Assembly: GCF_014385435.1 (NCBI RefSeq)
Contig: NZ_JACSUD010000001.1
Location: 372,001-436,000, forward strand
Source of the DNA: Alloprevotella sp. Lung230
GTDB taxonomy: Bacteria; Bacteroidota; Bacteroidia; Bacteroidales; Bacteroidaceae
DNA: 64,000 nt
Reading direction: 5' to 3'
Shown: positions 8,975 through 16,802 of the stretch, piece by piece
Layout of the letters: each line of letters begins with the position of its first letter
Numbering within the stretch: the first letter of the stretch is position 1
Translations under genes and position numbers: made by a program
Notes under the pieces: model-generated
Told to the model about the DNA's origin: nothing
What the model saw: only the letters and a program-made list of their open reading frames with translations
Database searches by the model: none

Positions 8975-9230
8975 CGCGCGCGTATACACTATATAGTGCA
9001 CGTTTTTTGCCTTCACTCCTTCACCCATGAGGGTAATCACCGGAAAATCAAGCATTTGAAGGTGAAGGCAAAAACTTGATTTGGATTCACTCATCTCTAT
9101 TTTCATCTAAAATAGAACCAGATGTTCCCTCACGGCATCCCCCGGACATCCCCCACATTCCGGCACCGGTGAAGGCAGTGAAGGCAAAAATAAACGTTTT
9201 GCAGTAAGTGCGCGCAGGCGCATACGCGCG
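8975..9230. repeat. foldback (MITE-like) element, copy 1
   Basis: The outer inverted ends are CGCGCGCGTATAC (8975-8987) and GCATACGCGCG (9220-9230). Inner inverted arms are TTTTTTGCCTTCACTCCTTC onward (9003-9025) and GGTGAAGGCAGTGAAGGC onward (9168-9190). An extra GGTGAAGGCAAAAA copy is at 9061. Copy 2 is at 34748-34998, with the same order and almost the same length (256 versus 251 bases). Confidence 0.8.
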
Positions 9231-9284
9231 TGAAGTCCCTCTCTCCCCCTCGTCTTCCTCGCCCTCCCATTCCGTGATTTCTAC

Positions 9285-9339
9285 CTCAGAGGTAGTTTTG
9301 CGTACCTCAGAGGCAGACGAAACTACCTCTGAGTTTTTT
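9285..9339 (+). terminator. CTCAGAGG hairpin with T tract
   Basis: Inverted repeat CTCAGAGGTAGTTT (9285-9298) / AAACTACCTCTGAG (9320-9333), perfect over 14 bases, with six Ts following. A third CCTCAGAGG copy sits in the loop. It can act as a terminator for psd. A diverged copy is at 35068-35124, again next to a foldback element. Confidence 0.65.
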
Positions 9340-9420
9340 CAACGAGGGAGGGTTGCGTTTTCGCCTCTTGTTTTTTCAAGACCTTCCCTTTCCGGCTCTC
9401 CTTTTTCAACCTATCCTTTT

Positions 9421-10164
9421 ATGAAACGTCACATTCCCAACGCCTTGACCTGTTGCAATCTGCTCTGCGGATGTTTGGCAATGGGGGCCGCCTGCTACCA
9501 AATGCTCGACTACGCCATGGGCTTCATCGTGCTCGGAGCAGTATTTGATTTTTTCGACGGCTTTGCAGCACGCTTGCTCCATGTTTCCAGTCCTATCGGC
9601 AAGGAGCTGGACTCGTTGGCCGATGTCGTGACCTTTGGTGCTGCCCCGGCAGCGATGGTGGTCAATCTGCTCTGGTTCGTGGGAGGCCATATTCCCACCA
9701 GCGACAGTGGCTATGACTGGATTTCCTACTGCTCGCTCACGGCTTTGCTCATCGCTGCCTTCTCGGCTTTGCGCTTGGCAAAATTCAATTTAGACACCCG
9801 GCAGACCACTTCTTTCATCGGGCTGCCCACGCCTGCCAATGCTTTGTTTTGGGGTGGTTTGGCGGTGTACCTCACCGACCACCTGTTCTCCCTCACTCCT
9901 ACACAAGCCATGGCGATTTACTTTGCGTTGCTGCTTTTGGTCGCCGTTTTCTGCGGATTACTGGTGAGCGAAATTCCGATGTTTGCCCTGAAATTCAAGC
10001 ACTTTGCTTGGAAGGGAAATGAGGTGCGGTATCTTTTTCTGCTCTCCTGTATCGTGCTGTTGGGGGGTGCTTTTGCGCTGGGTGCCGGTGTCCTGGGCGT
10101 CTCCCTCTGCATTCTGCTCTACATCCTCGTGTCGATAGGGGTGCACAGATTTACGTCAAAATAG
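9421..10164 (+). CDS. pssA: CDP-diacylglycerol--serine O-phosphatidyltransferase PssA
   Basis: The 247-residue integral membrane enzyme forms phosphatidylserine. The CDP-alcohol phosphotransferase motif D-G-x2-A-R-x8-G-x3-D-x3-D is complete at residues 46-68 (DGFAAR ... GKELDSLAD). Six to eight hydrophobic helices follow, ending near LCILLYILVSIGV. ATG 9421 gives the conserved MKRHIPNALTCCNLLCGC start. Its substrate comes from CDP-DAG and its product feeds Psd, encoded just upstream. Confidence 0.93.
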   Translation: MKRHIPNALTCCNLLCGCLAMGAACYQMLDYAMGFIVLGAVFDFFDGFAARLLHVSSPIGKELDSLADVVTFGAAPAAMVVNLLWFVGGHIPTSDSGYDWISYCSLTALLIAAFSALRLAKFNLDTRQTTSFIGLPTPANALFWGGLAVYLTDHLFSLTPTQAMAIYFALLLLVAVFCGLLVSEIPMFALKFKHFAWKGNEVRYLFLLSCIVLLGGAFALGAGVLGVSLCILLYILVSIGVHRFTSK

Positions 10165-10179
10165 GCAGAAACACACTTT

Positions 10180-10195
10180 TGGCACACTTCTTGCT
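10180..10195 (+). promoter_or_regulatory. sigma-54-like -24/-12 promoter
   Basis: TGGCACACTTCTTGCT fits the sigma-54 consensus TGGCACRNNNNTTGCW at every fixed base, with GG and GC 10 bases apart. It is 16 bases after the pssA stop and 72 bases before the DUF4834 gene. Confidence 0.5.
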
Positions 10196-10266
10196 TCATT
10201 CTTGATGACCGCTCCTCAGTGGAGAGAGACATCTACTTTTTTTGTGCCACCCTCAATCCCTTCCGT

Positions 10267-10548
10267 ATGAAACTCTTAGGTTGCTTAGGCCTGCTCCTCT
10301 TCGGCGGCATTTTAGTGATTGCCGTCTTCTTAAGAAGCCTCTACGACTTTGCATTGACCGCATTGGGCCTCAAGCCCTCTTCATCTCAAACAGCCGGCCA
10401 ACAAGGCCAAACTCCCCATCACCACTCCTCCCGGCACGACACCTCATCAGTGCGTGGCACGGCTGCCAATGGGCACACCGGCCAGCAAAAAGAAAAAATC
10501 TTTGAGAAGAGCGACAACGAATATGTCGACTTCGTCGATTTGCCCTAA
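10267..10548 (+). CDS. DUF4834-family small membrane protein
   Basis: The 93-residue protein starts with one hydrophobic helix (about residues 2-21, LGCLGLLLFGGILVIAVFLR), then a Ser/Gln/His-rich linker and an acidic tail ending NEYVDFVDLP. This layout and its position after pssA fit the DUF4834 family of Bacteroidetes, whose function is unknown. ATG 10267 is chosen over 10219 because it places the helix at the N-terminus. A sigma-54-like promoter lies upstream. Confidence 0.7.
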   Translation: MKLLGCLGLLLFGGILVIAVFLRSLYDFALTALGLKPSSSQTAGQQGQTPHHHSSRHDTSSVRGTAANGHTGQQKEKIFEKSDNEYVDFVDLP

Positions 10549-10592
10549 CTTTCTGATTCCCTTTTCACCTTCCCACAAAAAACTCTGTCCAC

Positions 10593-11486
10593 GTGCCCGT
10601 TGTCTACCTCAACCGCCACACCTCCTGCCCCCTCTACATCGGTTCGACCCCGTTGGGTTTCGGTCTCATCCAGGCCGAAACCGGTTTTCGCGGGCATTTC
10701 AATCCGCATTTGTCCACCATTCTGCTCGTGCTGGAAGGTCGTCTGCGCATCTCGGGGCCGAACATCGGAACGCAGGTGGTGGACAAGAACGAAATGTACA
10801 TCGTCCCCTTAGGGACAGAACACGAAGTCACGGCCATAGAGCCTACGCGCGCCCTTCGGCTCTACCTGATAGGCAACAAACTGGAGTTTTGCGGGCGGGT
10901 GATGAACGAAGAACTCATCTTGCGGGCGAAGACCAAGCGCAACAAGCCCACCACCCTGCCGCTGCTTCCCGTGGTGCGAAAATTTGCCGACCTGATGGTC
11001 GCCTACATCCAAGACGGTCTTTTGTGCTGCGACATTCACCAGCTGAAACAGCAGGAATTTGCCTCCATTTTGCAAGCCTACTACAAGAAGATTGTACTGT
11101 CGAAATTCCTTGTGCCGCTCTATCTCACGTCCAATTCTTTCATGGAGGAAGTGCTGACCATGGCGGCCGAATTGCTGACGGTGGACGAGATGGCCGCTCG
11201 TCTGGACATGCCGCGCTCGGAGTTTGTGCACTTGTTTGCGCTCCACTTCAAAGAGCCCCACGGCAAATGGCTGACACGCAACAAGGCCGGTGCCCTCTAT
11301 AAGACTCTGCGCAACAGTTCGCTGTCTCTGTCCGAGATTGCACGTTTGCTCCGTTTCTCCTCTCAGCAGCACATGAACACGTTTTGCCGCGTGCATTTAG
11401 GTTGCACCCCGCGCCAAGTCATTGATGGTTTTGTGCCGGACGCCTTTGCAGAAAAGGAGGAGGAGAACGTTCACAACGAACTCTGA
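10593..11486 (+). CDS. AraC-family transcriptional regulator
   Basis: The 297-residue protein has an N-terminal cupin-like sensor half (IGSTPLGFGLIQAETGF ... VLEGRLRISG) and two C-terminal helix-turn-helix units. The second reads LSLSEIARLLRFSSQQHMNTFCRVHLGCTPRQ, the AraC signature region. The frame has a stop at 10554 and no ATG before the conserved part, so GTG 10593 is the likely start. It follows the DUF4834 gene by 44 bases and may share its transcript. Ligand and targets are unknown. Confidence 0.85.
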   Translation: MPVVYLNRHTSCPLYIGSTPLGFGLIQAETGFRGHFNPHLSTILLVLEGRLRISGPNIGTQVVDKNEMYIVPLGTEHEVTAIEPTRALRLYLIGNKLEFCGRVMNEELILRAKTKRNKPTTLPLLPVVRKFADLMVAYIQDGLLCCDIHQLKQQEFASILQAYYKKIVLSKFLVPLYLTSNSFMEEVLTMAAELLTVDEMAARLDMPRSEFVHLFALHFKEPHGKWLTRNKAGALYKTLRNSSLSLSEIARLLRFSSQQHMNTFCRVHLGCTPRQVIDGFVPDAFAEKEEENVHNEL

Positions 11487-11561
11487 CTACCCATCCAGCT
11501 ACCTGTTCACTCATCCACCGACATAACATTTGAATAATACTTTAATTGCAATCCTCCCTAC

Positions 11562-11792
11562 ATGACACAAGACGAGAAGTGGCAAATGCAGTATGATCAG
11601 GTGAAGACCTTTATGGAGGTCAATCACCGCCGTCCCTCTAAGTATAAACCGGAAGAACTTCGGTTGTTCAACTGGTTCAAACACACCAAGAAAATGATTG
11701 CCAAAGGGGATTATCATCCCGACAGGATTGAAAAATTTGCTCTACTCGTAGAGATGGCGCTAAAATATCGCCGGAAGAATCAATACGAATAG
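11562..11792 (+). CDS. small protein with one helicase-associated-like domain
   Basis: The 76-residue protein has the spaced pattern W-x-Y-x2-V-x2-F-x6-R-P-x-K-x5-L-x2-W-x3, ending in basic helices. This resembles the helicase-associated (HA) repeat usually found in tandem on large helicases. Here it stands alone. No helicase is nearby. Nucleic-acid binding is a guess from the fold. Upstream there is only a 75-base gap after the AraC gene. Confidence 0.6.
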   Translation: MTQDEKWQMQYDQVKTFMEVNHRRPSKYKPEELRLFNWFKHTKKMIAKGDYHPDRIEKFALLVEMALKYRRKNQYE

Positions 11793-11865
11793 TGAGCTGC
11801 CGTGGAAACCCCGTTCTTCCTCCAAAGAGTAGGAAAATAGGCATCGTCACTTATCACTCCACCAC

Positions 11866-12747
11866 ATGAAACTCTACTTTCTCGGCACCGGAACTTCTTC
11901 GGGCGTACCCCAGATGGGATGCCATTGCTCGGTGTGTCGTTCGGCCGACCCACACGACGAGCGCACGCGCACTTCCGCCCTCATCGAAACCGACGACCAT
12001 CAGCTCATCCTCATCGACTGTGGTCCGGACTTTCGGCAGCAGATGCTCCGTTTTTTGGAGGCACACCCCTATGCGCCCGACACGACCCTGCCCTACCACT
12101 ACCAAAACGTGGCCGAGATGACCGACGAGCAGGCCAAAGCCGCAGGACTGCACGAAGCACCGCGCTATGACTATGCCCTTCCCGCGATTGATGCAGTGCT
12201 GATGACGCACGAACATTTCGACCACGTCGGCGGTTTGGACGATTTACGGCCGTTTTCGATTTTTCAACCCATCGAGATTTGCGCCGAAGCGAGGGTGGCT
12301 GCCCCTATCCTCCGCAACATGTTCTACTGCTTCCGAGAGAAGCGCTATCCGGGCTCGCCCCACTTGGTGATGCGTGAGATTTCGCCTGACACTCCTTTCA
12401 GCATCGGCACTACGCAGATTGTCCCCATTCGCGTGATGCACGGGAAGCTCCCCATCGTGGGCTATCGCATCGGCGACTTGGCCTACCTCACCGACATGAG
12501 TACGCTGCCCGACACAGAGCGCCACAAATTGGCCGGCGTGCGCACAATGGTGGTCAACGCTTTGCGCCACGAAGCTCATCCCACCCACCAGAACCTGCAA
12601 GAAGCCATCGCGTTCGCCCGAAGTGTCGGTGCGGCACACACCTACTTTGTGCATATGAGCCATGGAGCCGGCACACAGGCCGAAGCCGACCGCACGCTCC
12701 CCCACGGAATGACCTATGCCTACGATGGGCTGGAAATAGACCTATAA
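11866..12747 (+). CDS. MBL-fold metallohydrolase, PhnP-like
   Basis: The 293-residue protein opens with FLGTGTSSGVPQMGCHCSVC, typical of the PhnP/cyclic phosphodiesterase-like branch, where the C-x-C-x2-C set may bind a structural metal. The metal motif T-H-x-H-x-D-H is THEHFDHVGG (about residues 112-121). Later ligands are in RVMHGK (His), TDMS (Asp) and HMSHGAG (His). The real substrate is unknown. RNase Z and PqqB-like proteins have other openings. Confidence 0.85.
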   Translation: MKLYFLGTGTSSGVPQMGCHCSVCRSADPHDERTRTSALIETDDHQLILIDCGPDFRQQMLRFLEAHPYAPDTTLPYHYQNVAEMTDEQAKAAGLHEAPRYDYALPAIDAVLMTHEHFDHVGGLDDLRPFSIFQPIEICAEARVAAPILRNMFYCFREKRYPGSPHLVMREISPDTPFSIGTTQIVPIRVMHGKLPIVGYRIGDLAYLTDMSTLPDTERHKLAGVRTMVVNALRHEAHPTHQNLQEAIAFARSVGAAHTYFVHMSHGAGTQAEADRTLPHGMTYAYDGLEIDL

Positions 12748-12824
12748 AAATTTCCCCACTTCCTCGTGCAACTTTATCTTGCACAGAGAAGTGGGGAGAT
12801 TTTGTCTTCGGATGGGTGCTTTCC

Positions 12825-14066
12825 TCAGAAGCGGGCGGTGGCCTGAACGTCGAAGACGTTGTAGCGGCGGTCGGCTCCGGAAGTCGCCGCCGAGCGGTCG
12901 TAGGTGTGGGTGTAGTTGAACTGCATCATGAAGTGTGTGTTGAACCAATAGGAAGCGCTCAGCCCCCAGTCCGTTTTGAGGCTGTTCCACGTGCGGGCAT
13001 TGTCGCGGTAGCAATCCCAACGCCCATAGACCTTCAGGCCGGGCACGGCCTTGATGTTGCCTCCGGCCATAGCATACCAACCATCGCTGCGGTTGGAGGC
13101 GTCCAATATGGCTCGCGCGGCGGCAGGAGTGGCAGCTTTCATGGCCGCTTCAGTGGCGGCATAGGTAGCCCCAACGCTGTGGACATATTCGCCACGAAAC
13201 ATCCAATCGGCCTCGTAGCTCAAGCCCAAGCCATAGCGTTTGCGATTGACACTGACGGCCGTGTTTTTCTCATCGGTGGAGCGGCCATCCCATCCAAAGG
13301 CCGCAATGCGCAGGTTTTTCACCGGGCTGATCCAAAGTCCTCCCACGAGATCTTTGTGATTGTTGTAATCTTTGTGGTTGCCGCCCTGTCCGTTGAACAC
13401 TCCGACATGATAGTGAAGAAGGGTGTGCCCATCGGCCATCGGAAGGAGGTCGCCGTTGAGCTGTACGCCCAAATCGCGACACCCTGTCGGGCGCTCGCCG
13501 AGACGATCGGTGAGTCCTTGTAGTTTGGTGGCTACTTGCGAAAAACTTCCCATCTCAAGTTTGATGGGGGCAATGGGGCTGTCGAAACCGAAGGCGCGAT
13601 TGAACTGTCCGAATTTGAGACGCACAAACTTGAACTTCTCCCACTGCAGATAGGCATCATGAATGCGCGGTCCACGATCGATGCCGGGCGCACCGGCCAT
13701 CTCAAACTGAACAAAATAAGCCAAGTTTTGCCAGGCCTGCCCATTGACAATCAGACGCAAATAGCGCGTTTCAAAACTACTATGAGCGGCAAGACCTTTC
13801 TGATCACTATAAGCGTAGCGCCCCGTAACATAGCCACTAAATTTGACGGTGGGCTGAAACTCTCCCAGGGCCTTGGGGGCAAACTGCGCGAGAGAGGTGG
13901 CAGGGGACGAGCTGTTGCGCGCATCCGGAGCGGGCGAAATCTCTTCTGCGGAGTCGGAGGAGATAGAGGATGCCGACGACACCATATTATCATTGCCCCA
14001 TAGACTGCTTGTGTAAAGCAAAAGGCTGGAAAGAAAAAGAGTTTTTTGATTCATACGAGGATTCAT
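12825..14066 (-). CDS. OprO/OprP-type phosphate-selective porin
   Basis: Predicted outer-membrane beta-barrel of 413 residues, with signal peptide MNPRMNQKTLFLSSLLLYTSSLWG. A Ser/Pro-rich linker leads to the barrel opening VKFSGYVTGRYAYSD. The barrel ends in a terminal aromatic strand QATARF, the BAM signal. GRLFVRLKFGQFNRAFG-type strands and the family pattern fit porin O/P. Phosphate selectivity is by family only. A start at 14099 is possible but places extra polar residues before the signal peptide; 14054 is also possible. Confidence 0.85.
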   Translation of the reverse strand: MNPRMNQKTLFLSSLLLYTSSLWGNDNMVSSASSISSDSAEEISPAPDARNSSSPATSLAQFAPKALGEFQPTVKFSGYVTGRYAYSDQKGLAAHSSFETRYLRLIVNGQAWQNLAYFVQFEMAGAPGIDRGPRIHDAYLQWEKFKFVRLKFGQFNRAFGFDSPIAPIKLEMGSFSQVATKLQGLTDRLGERPTGCRDLGVQLNGDLLPMADGHTLLHYHVGVFNGQGGNHKDYNNHKDLVGGLWISPVKNLRIAAFGWDGRSTDEKNTAVSVNRKRYGLGLSYEADWMFRGEYVHSVGATYAATEAAMKAATPAAARAILDASNRSDGWYAMAGGNIKAVPGLKVYGRWDCYRDNARTWNSLKTDWGLSASYWFNTHFMMQFNYTHTYDRSAATSGADRRYNVFDVQATARF

Positions 14067-14199
14067 GCGAAATAATTTTATGTGGTTTATCTTCTGCAAA
14101 ATTAGAAAAAAAACGCAAAGTGAGGGCGAGAAAGCGCGAAAATGAAAAGTCTATCTTCAAAAAAGTCATCAAACCCTCGGTAAATTCAATTTTTCTATT

Positions 14200-14207
14200 T
14201 ATTTTTG
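14200..14207 (+). promoter_or_regulatory. -7 box of ROK kinase gene
   Basis: TATTTTTG, 34 bases before the start codon; the -33 TTTG is not evident. Confidence 0.5.
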
Positions 14208-14241
14208 CAGCAAATACAAACCTTTATTCTATCAAGTAAGC

Positions 14242-15216
14242 ATGGAAATGGAAGAAATCCTCGACAAGCCCTATGTGATTGGTTTAGACATGGGCGGCAC
14301 AAATTCAGTATTCGGTATTGTAGACCAGCGCGGCACAATTCTTGCGCAAACGGCCATCAAGACCAAAGCCTACCCCGATGTGAAAGACTATGTGGCAGCA
14401 GCTGTTGAAGCCCTGCAACCCGCCCTTGACGTGGTGGGCGGCATTGAGAAAGTGCGCGGTATGGGCATCGGCGCTCCCAATGGAAACTTTTATAATGGCA
14501 CCATTGAGTATGCCGCCAATCTCATTTGGCAGGGCGTGGTGCCGATTGCCGAACTCTTTGAAGAAGCGTTGGGTGTCCCTTGTCGCGTCACCAACGACGC
14601 CAATGCCGCCGCAATGGGCGAAATGACCTATGGCGTAGCTCGCGGTATGAAAAACTTCATCATGATTACCCTCGGCACCGGTGTGGGCTCGGGCATCGTA
14701 GTGGATGGACACATCGTCTATGGTTCAGACGGCTTTGCCGGCGAATTGGGGCACTTTGTGGTGGACCACTCCGAAGCCGGACGCCAATGCGGTTGCGGAC
14801 GCCACGGCTGCTTGGAGACCTACTGCTCGGCAACGGGTGTGGCACGTACGGCACGCGAAATCCTCTCGCGCAGCGATGACCCCTCTCCTTTGCGAGAACT
14901 CGACCCCGAAAGCATCACCTCGTTTGATGTGTTCCAAGCGGCAGAAAAAGGCGACAAGTTGGCCCGTGAGATTTTTGAATATACCGGTGAGCTCCTCGGC
15001 CGCAGTTGTGCCGACTTTGCGACGTTCAACACACCAGAAGCGTTTGTCTTCTTCGGTGGTTTGGCCAAAGCGGGCGACTACATCATGGAACCCATCCGTC
15101 GCGCCTATGACAAGCATGTGCTGAGCATCTTCAAAGGCAAAGCCAAACTCTTGGTATCGACCCTCAAAGGCGCAGAAGCCGCGGTGCTCGGTGCTTCGGC
15201 TCTCGGCTGGGAGTAG
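14242..15216 (+). CDS. ROK-family glucokinase
   Basis: The 324-residue cytoplasmic sugar kinase shows the ATP-phosphate loop GLDMGGTNSVFG (near residue 14), the second phosphate motif LGTGVGSGIVVDG, and the substrate and zinc-binding part GELGH ... C-x-C-x4-C-L-E-T-Y (CGCGRHGCLETY). The N-terminus lacks a DNA-binding helix-turn-helix, so it is a kinase and not a ROK repressor. Glucose is the likely substrate by family. It is monocistronic with a strong terminator. Confidence 0.9.
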   Translation: MEMEEILDKPYVIGLDMGGTNSVFGIVDQRGTILAQTAIKTKAYPDVKDYVAAAVEALQPALDVVGGIEKVRGMGIGAPNGNFYNGTIEYAANLIWQGVVPIAELFEEALGVPCRVTNDANAAAMGEMTYGVARGMKNFIMITLGTGVGSGIVVDGHIVYGSDGFAGELGHFVVDHSEAGRQCGCGRHGCLETYCSATGVARTAREILSRSDDPSPLRELDPESITSFDVFQAAEKGDKLAREIFEYTGELLGRSCADFATFNTPEAFVFFGGLAKAGDYIMEPIRRAYDKHVLSIFKGKAKLLVSTLKGAEAAVLGASALGWE

Positions 15217-15247
15217 CCCCCGGCTTTCACTCTGAAAAAATACAGAG

Positions 15248-15292
15248 GCAGGCTTCGGAAGCATCGTTGCTCCCGAAGCCTGCACTTTTTTG
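15248..15292 (+). terminator. terminator of ROK kinase gene
   Basis: A 15-base stem GCAGGCTTCGGAAGC (15248-15262) / GCTCCCGAAGCCTGC (15269-15283) with one mismatch, 6-base loop, then ACTTTTTT. Confidence 0.9.
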
Positions 15293-15336
15293 TCGTCCCT
15301 CTTCTGCCTGCGACTAAGATTGAGACGTAAGACGGC

Positions 15337-15437
15337 TACGGTGAATCTTGAGTATCCTTTATAGCGACAAACATGAAATGCGAGTTCGGTTCTCGTACTG
15401 AATACGGTGAATCTTGAGTATCCTTTATAGCGACAAA
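15337..15437. repeat. two 35-base direct repeats with 31-base spacer
   Basis: Bases 15337-15371 and 15403-15437 are identical (they begin TACGGTGAATCTTGAG and end GCGACAAA). The repeat and spacer sizes are CRISPR-like, but there are only two units and no cas gene nearby. The spacer includes the small palindrome CGAG-N7-CTCG. Confidence 0.85.
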
Positions 15438-15513
15438 TACGAGATTATTCGTTTTGCTGCAAGGTCTACTTATCAAATCAGAACAGCAGAGAAAAGAGAA
15501 AATGCGAAAAAGT

Positions 15514-15546
15514 TTTGGGGATTTTCTTGAAAATGTTGTATCTTTG
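15514..15546 (+). promoter_or_regulatory. nuo operon promoter
   Basis: TTTG (15514-15517), 21-base spacer, TATCTTTG (15539-15546), a near-ideal Bacteroidetes promoter. Confidence 0.65.
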
Positions 15547-15822
15547 CACCACCAAAGACGAACGAAAGTGAACAAAGGCAATGATGATGGGGCGACATTT
15601 TTTATGTTATCCTCTACAAATCAACTCATTAAGATGAACAAGTATTGTTCATCACATTTGTTATGCGTCCGCACTTCGGGAGAAATCCGCCCGTAGCCGC
15701 GGACTTTCGTCTTTTATGGCCTTTCTCTCGTTTTTTTCGTGAGCTTCTTTCGTTACCACTCTTCGGCTGCAATTCTTTCGTTACAACAATAAACAATTTA
15801 AATAACAACTCACATTAGAGCT

Positions 15823-16173
15823 ATGAACTTTACCTTATTTGTCACCGCTTTGCTGACAGGTCTCGGGTTTGTCGGACTTGTGACGGTGCTGGCGCGACTG
15901 CTGGCTCCTCGCAGTTTCAACCCGCAGAAAGAGGATCCGTTCGAATGTGGTATCCCGACACGTGGGCGCTCCTGGATGCAGTTTCGCGTGGGCTACTATC
16001 TCTTCGCCATCCTCTTCCTGATGTTCGATGTGGAAACGATGTTCCTCTTCCCTTGGGCCGTCGTGATGAAGACGCTGGGTAGCGCCGCACTTCTAAGCAT
16101 CGCTTTCTTCTTGTTCATCTTAGTTCTGGGCCTTGCTTATGCCTGGAAGAAAGGAGCGTTGGAATGGCAATAA
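15823..16173 (+). CDS. nuoA: NADH:quinone oxidoreductase subunit NuoA
   Basis: The 116-residue inner-membrane subunit has three helices (about residues 4-26, 58-80 and 86-108). The conserved loop FECGIPTRGRSWMQFRVGYY contains the Cys of the quinone-side loop. It starts the ten-gene nuo operon after a long leader. The stop overlaps nuoB by 10 bases, which suggests coupled translation. Confidence 0.95.
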   Translation: MNFTLFVTALLTGLGFVGLVTVLARLLAPRSFNPQKEDPFECGIPTRGRSWMQFRVGYYLFAILFLMFDVETMFLFPWAVVMKTLGSAALLSIAFFLFILVLGLAYAWKKGALEWQ

Positions 16174-16802
16174 AGAAATCTCCTGTCATCAACAATATTC
16201 CCTACGAAGAATTTCAAGACAACGAAACGCTTGAAAAGCTCGTTGAGGAACTCAACCAAAATGGTGTGGGAGTGATGGTCGGCAGTCTCGACACTCTCAT
16301 CGACTGGGGGCGTAGCAATTCACTCTGGCCGCTCACATTTGCCACTAGTTGCTGCGGCATCGAGTTTATGGCTGTGGCTGCTGCACGCTATGACATGGCA
16401 CGTTTCGGCTTTGAAGTAACGCGCAACAGTCCTCGTCAGGCCGATGTTATTTTGGTCAATGGTACCATCACCACCAAGATGGCACCGGTATTGAAGCGTC
16501 TGTACAACCAAATGGCCGACCCCAAATATGTCGTGGCCATCGGAGGTTGCGCCATCTCGGGCGGTCCTTTCACCAAGAGTTATCACGTGGTGAAGGGGGT
16601 CGACAAGATTCTTCCGGTCGATGTCTACGTGCCCGGATGCCCGCCTCGTCCTGAGGCGTTCCTCTACGGAATGATGCAACTCCAGCGCAAAGTGCGCGTC
16701 GAAAACTTCTTCGGCACAACCAACCGCAAGGAAAGCGATCCTTACAAGGAAGAAATGAATGAACAGTATGTCGAACTTCTCAAACAACAGGAGGAAGCCT
16801 AA
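16164..16802 (+). CDS. nuoB: NADH:quinone oxidoreductase subunit NuoB
   Basis: The 212-residue peripheral-arm subunit carries the terminal 4Fe-4S cluster N2. Its ligands are visible: the tandem Cys63-Cys64 in SCCGIEF, Cys129 in GGCAISGG and Cys159 in PGCPPRP. The conserved R-x-S-P-R-Q-A-D is also present. The C-terminal tail, rich in Glu and Gln, is specific to this lineage. Its stop shares a base with the nuoCD start (TAATG). Confidence 0.96.
   Translation: MAIKKSPVINNIPYEEFQDNETLEKLVEELNQNGVGVMVGSLDTLIDWGRSNSLWPLTFATSCCGIEFMAVAAARYDMARFGFEVTRNSPRQADVILVNGTITTKMAPVLKRLYNQMADPKYVVAIGGCAISGGPFTKSYHVVKGVDKILPVDVYVPGCPPRPEAFLYGMMQLQRKVRVENFFGTTNRKESDPYKEEMNEQYVELLKQQEEA

Larger units (their letters stand above)
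8942..9420. other. intergenic region psd/pssA with two repeat modules
   Basis: A 479-base stretch filled by a foldback element (8975-9230) and a CTCAGAGG hairpin (9285-9339). No coding character is seen. An open frame from 9208 into pssA is not used, because its predicted N-terminal tail is low-complexity and lies within the repeats. Confidence 0.6.
15293..15822 (+). other. intergenic region and long nuo leader
   Basis: It holds a two-copy 35-base direct repeat (15337-15437) and the nuo promoter (15514-15546). The transcript leader would be about 275 nt, with short GC-rich stems near 15675-15705. An 80-codon frame (15454-15696) spans the promoter and lacks coding character. Confidence 0.6.

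Noticed and set aside
9208-9420. 71-residue N-terminal extension of pssA
   Set aside because: Encoded by repeat DNA and a T-tract hairpin; the conserved protein begins at 9421.
15337-15437. True CRISPR array
   Set aside because: Only two repeats, no cas genes in 64 kb and no leader; kept as a repeat with a caution.
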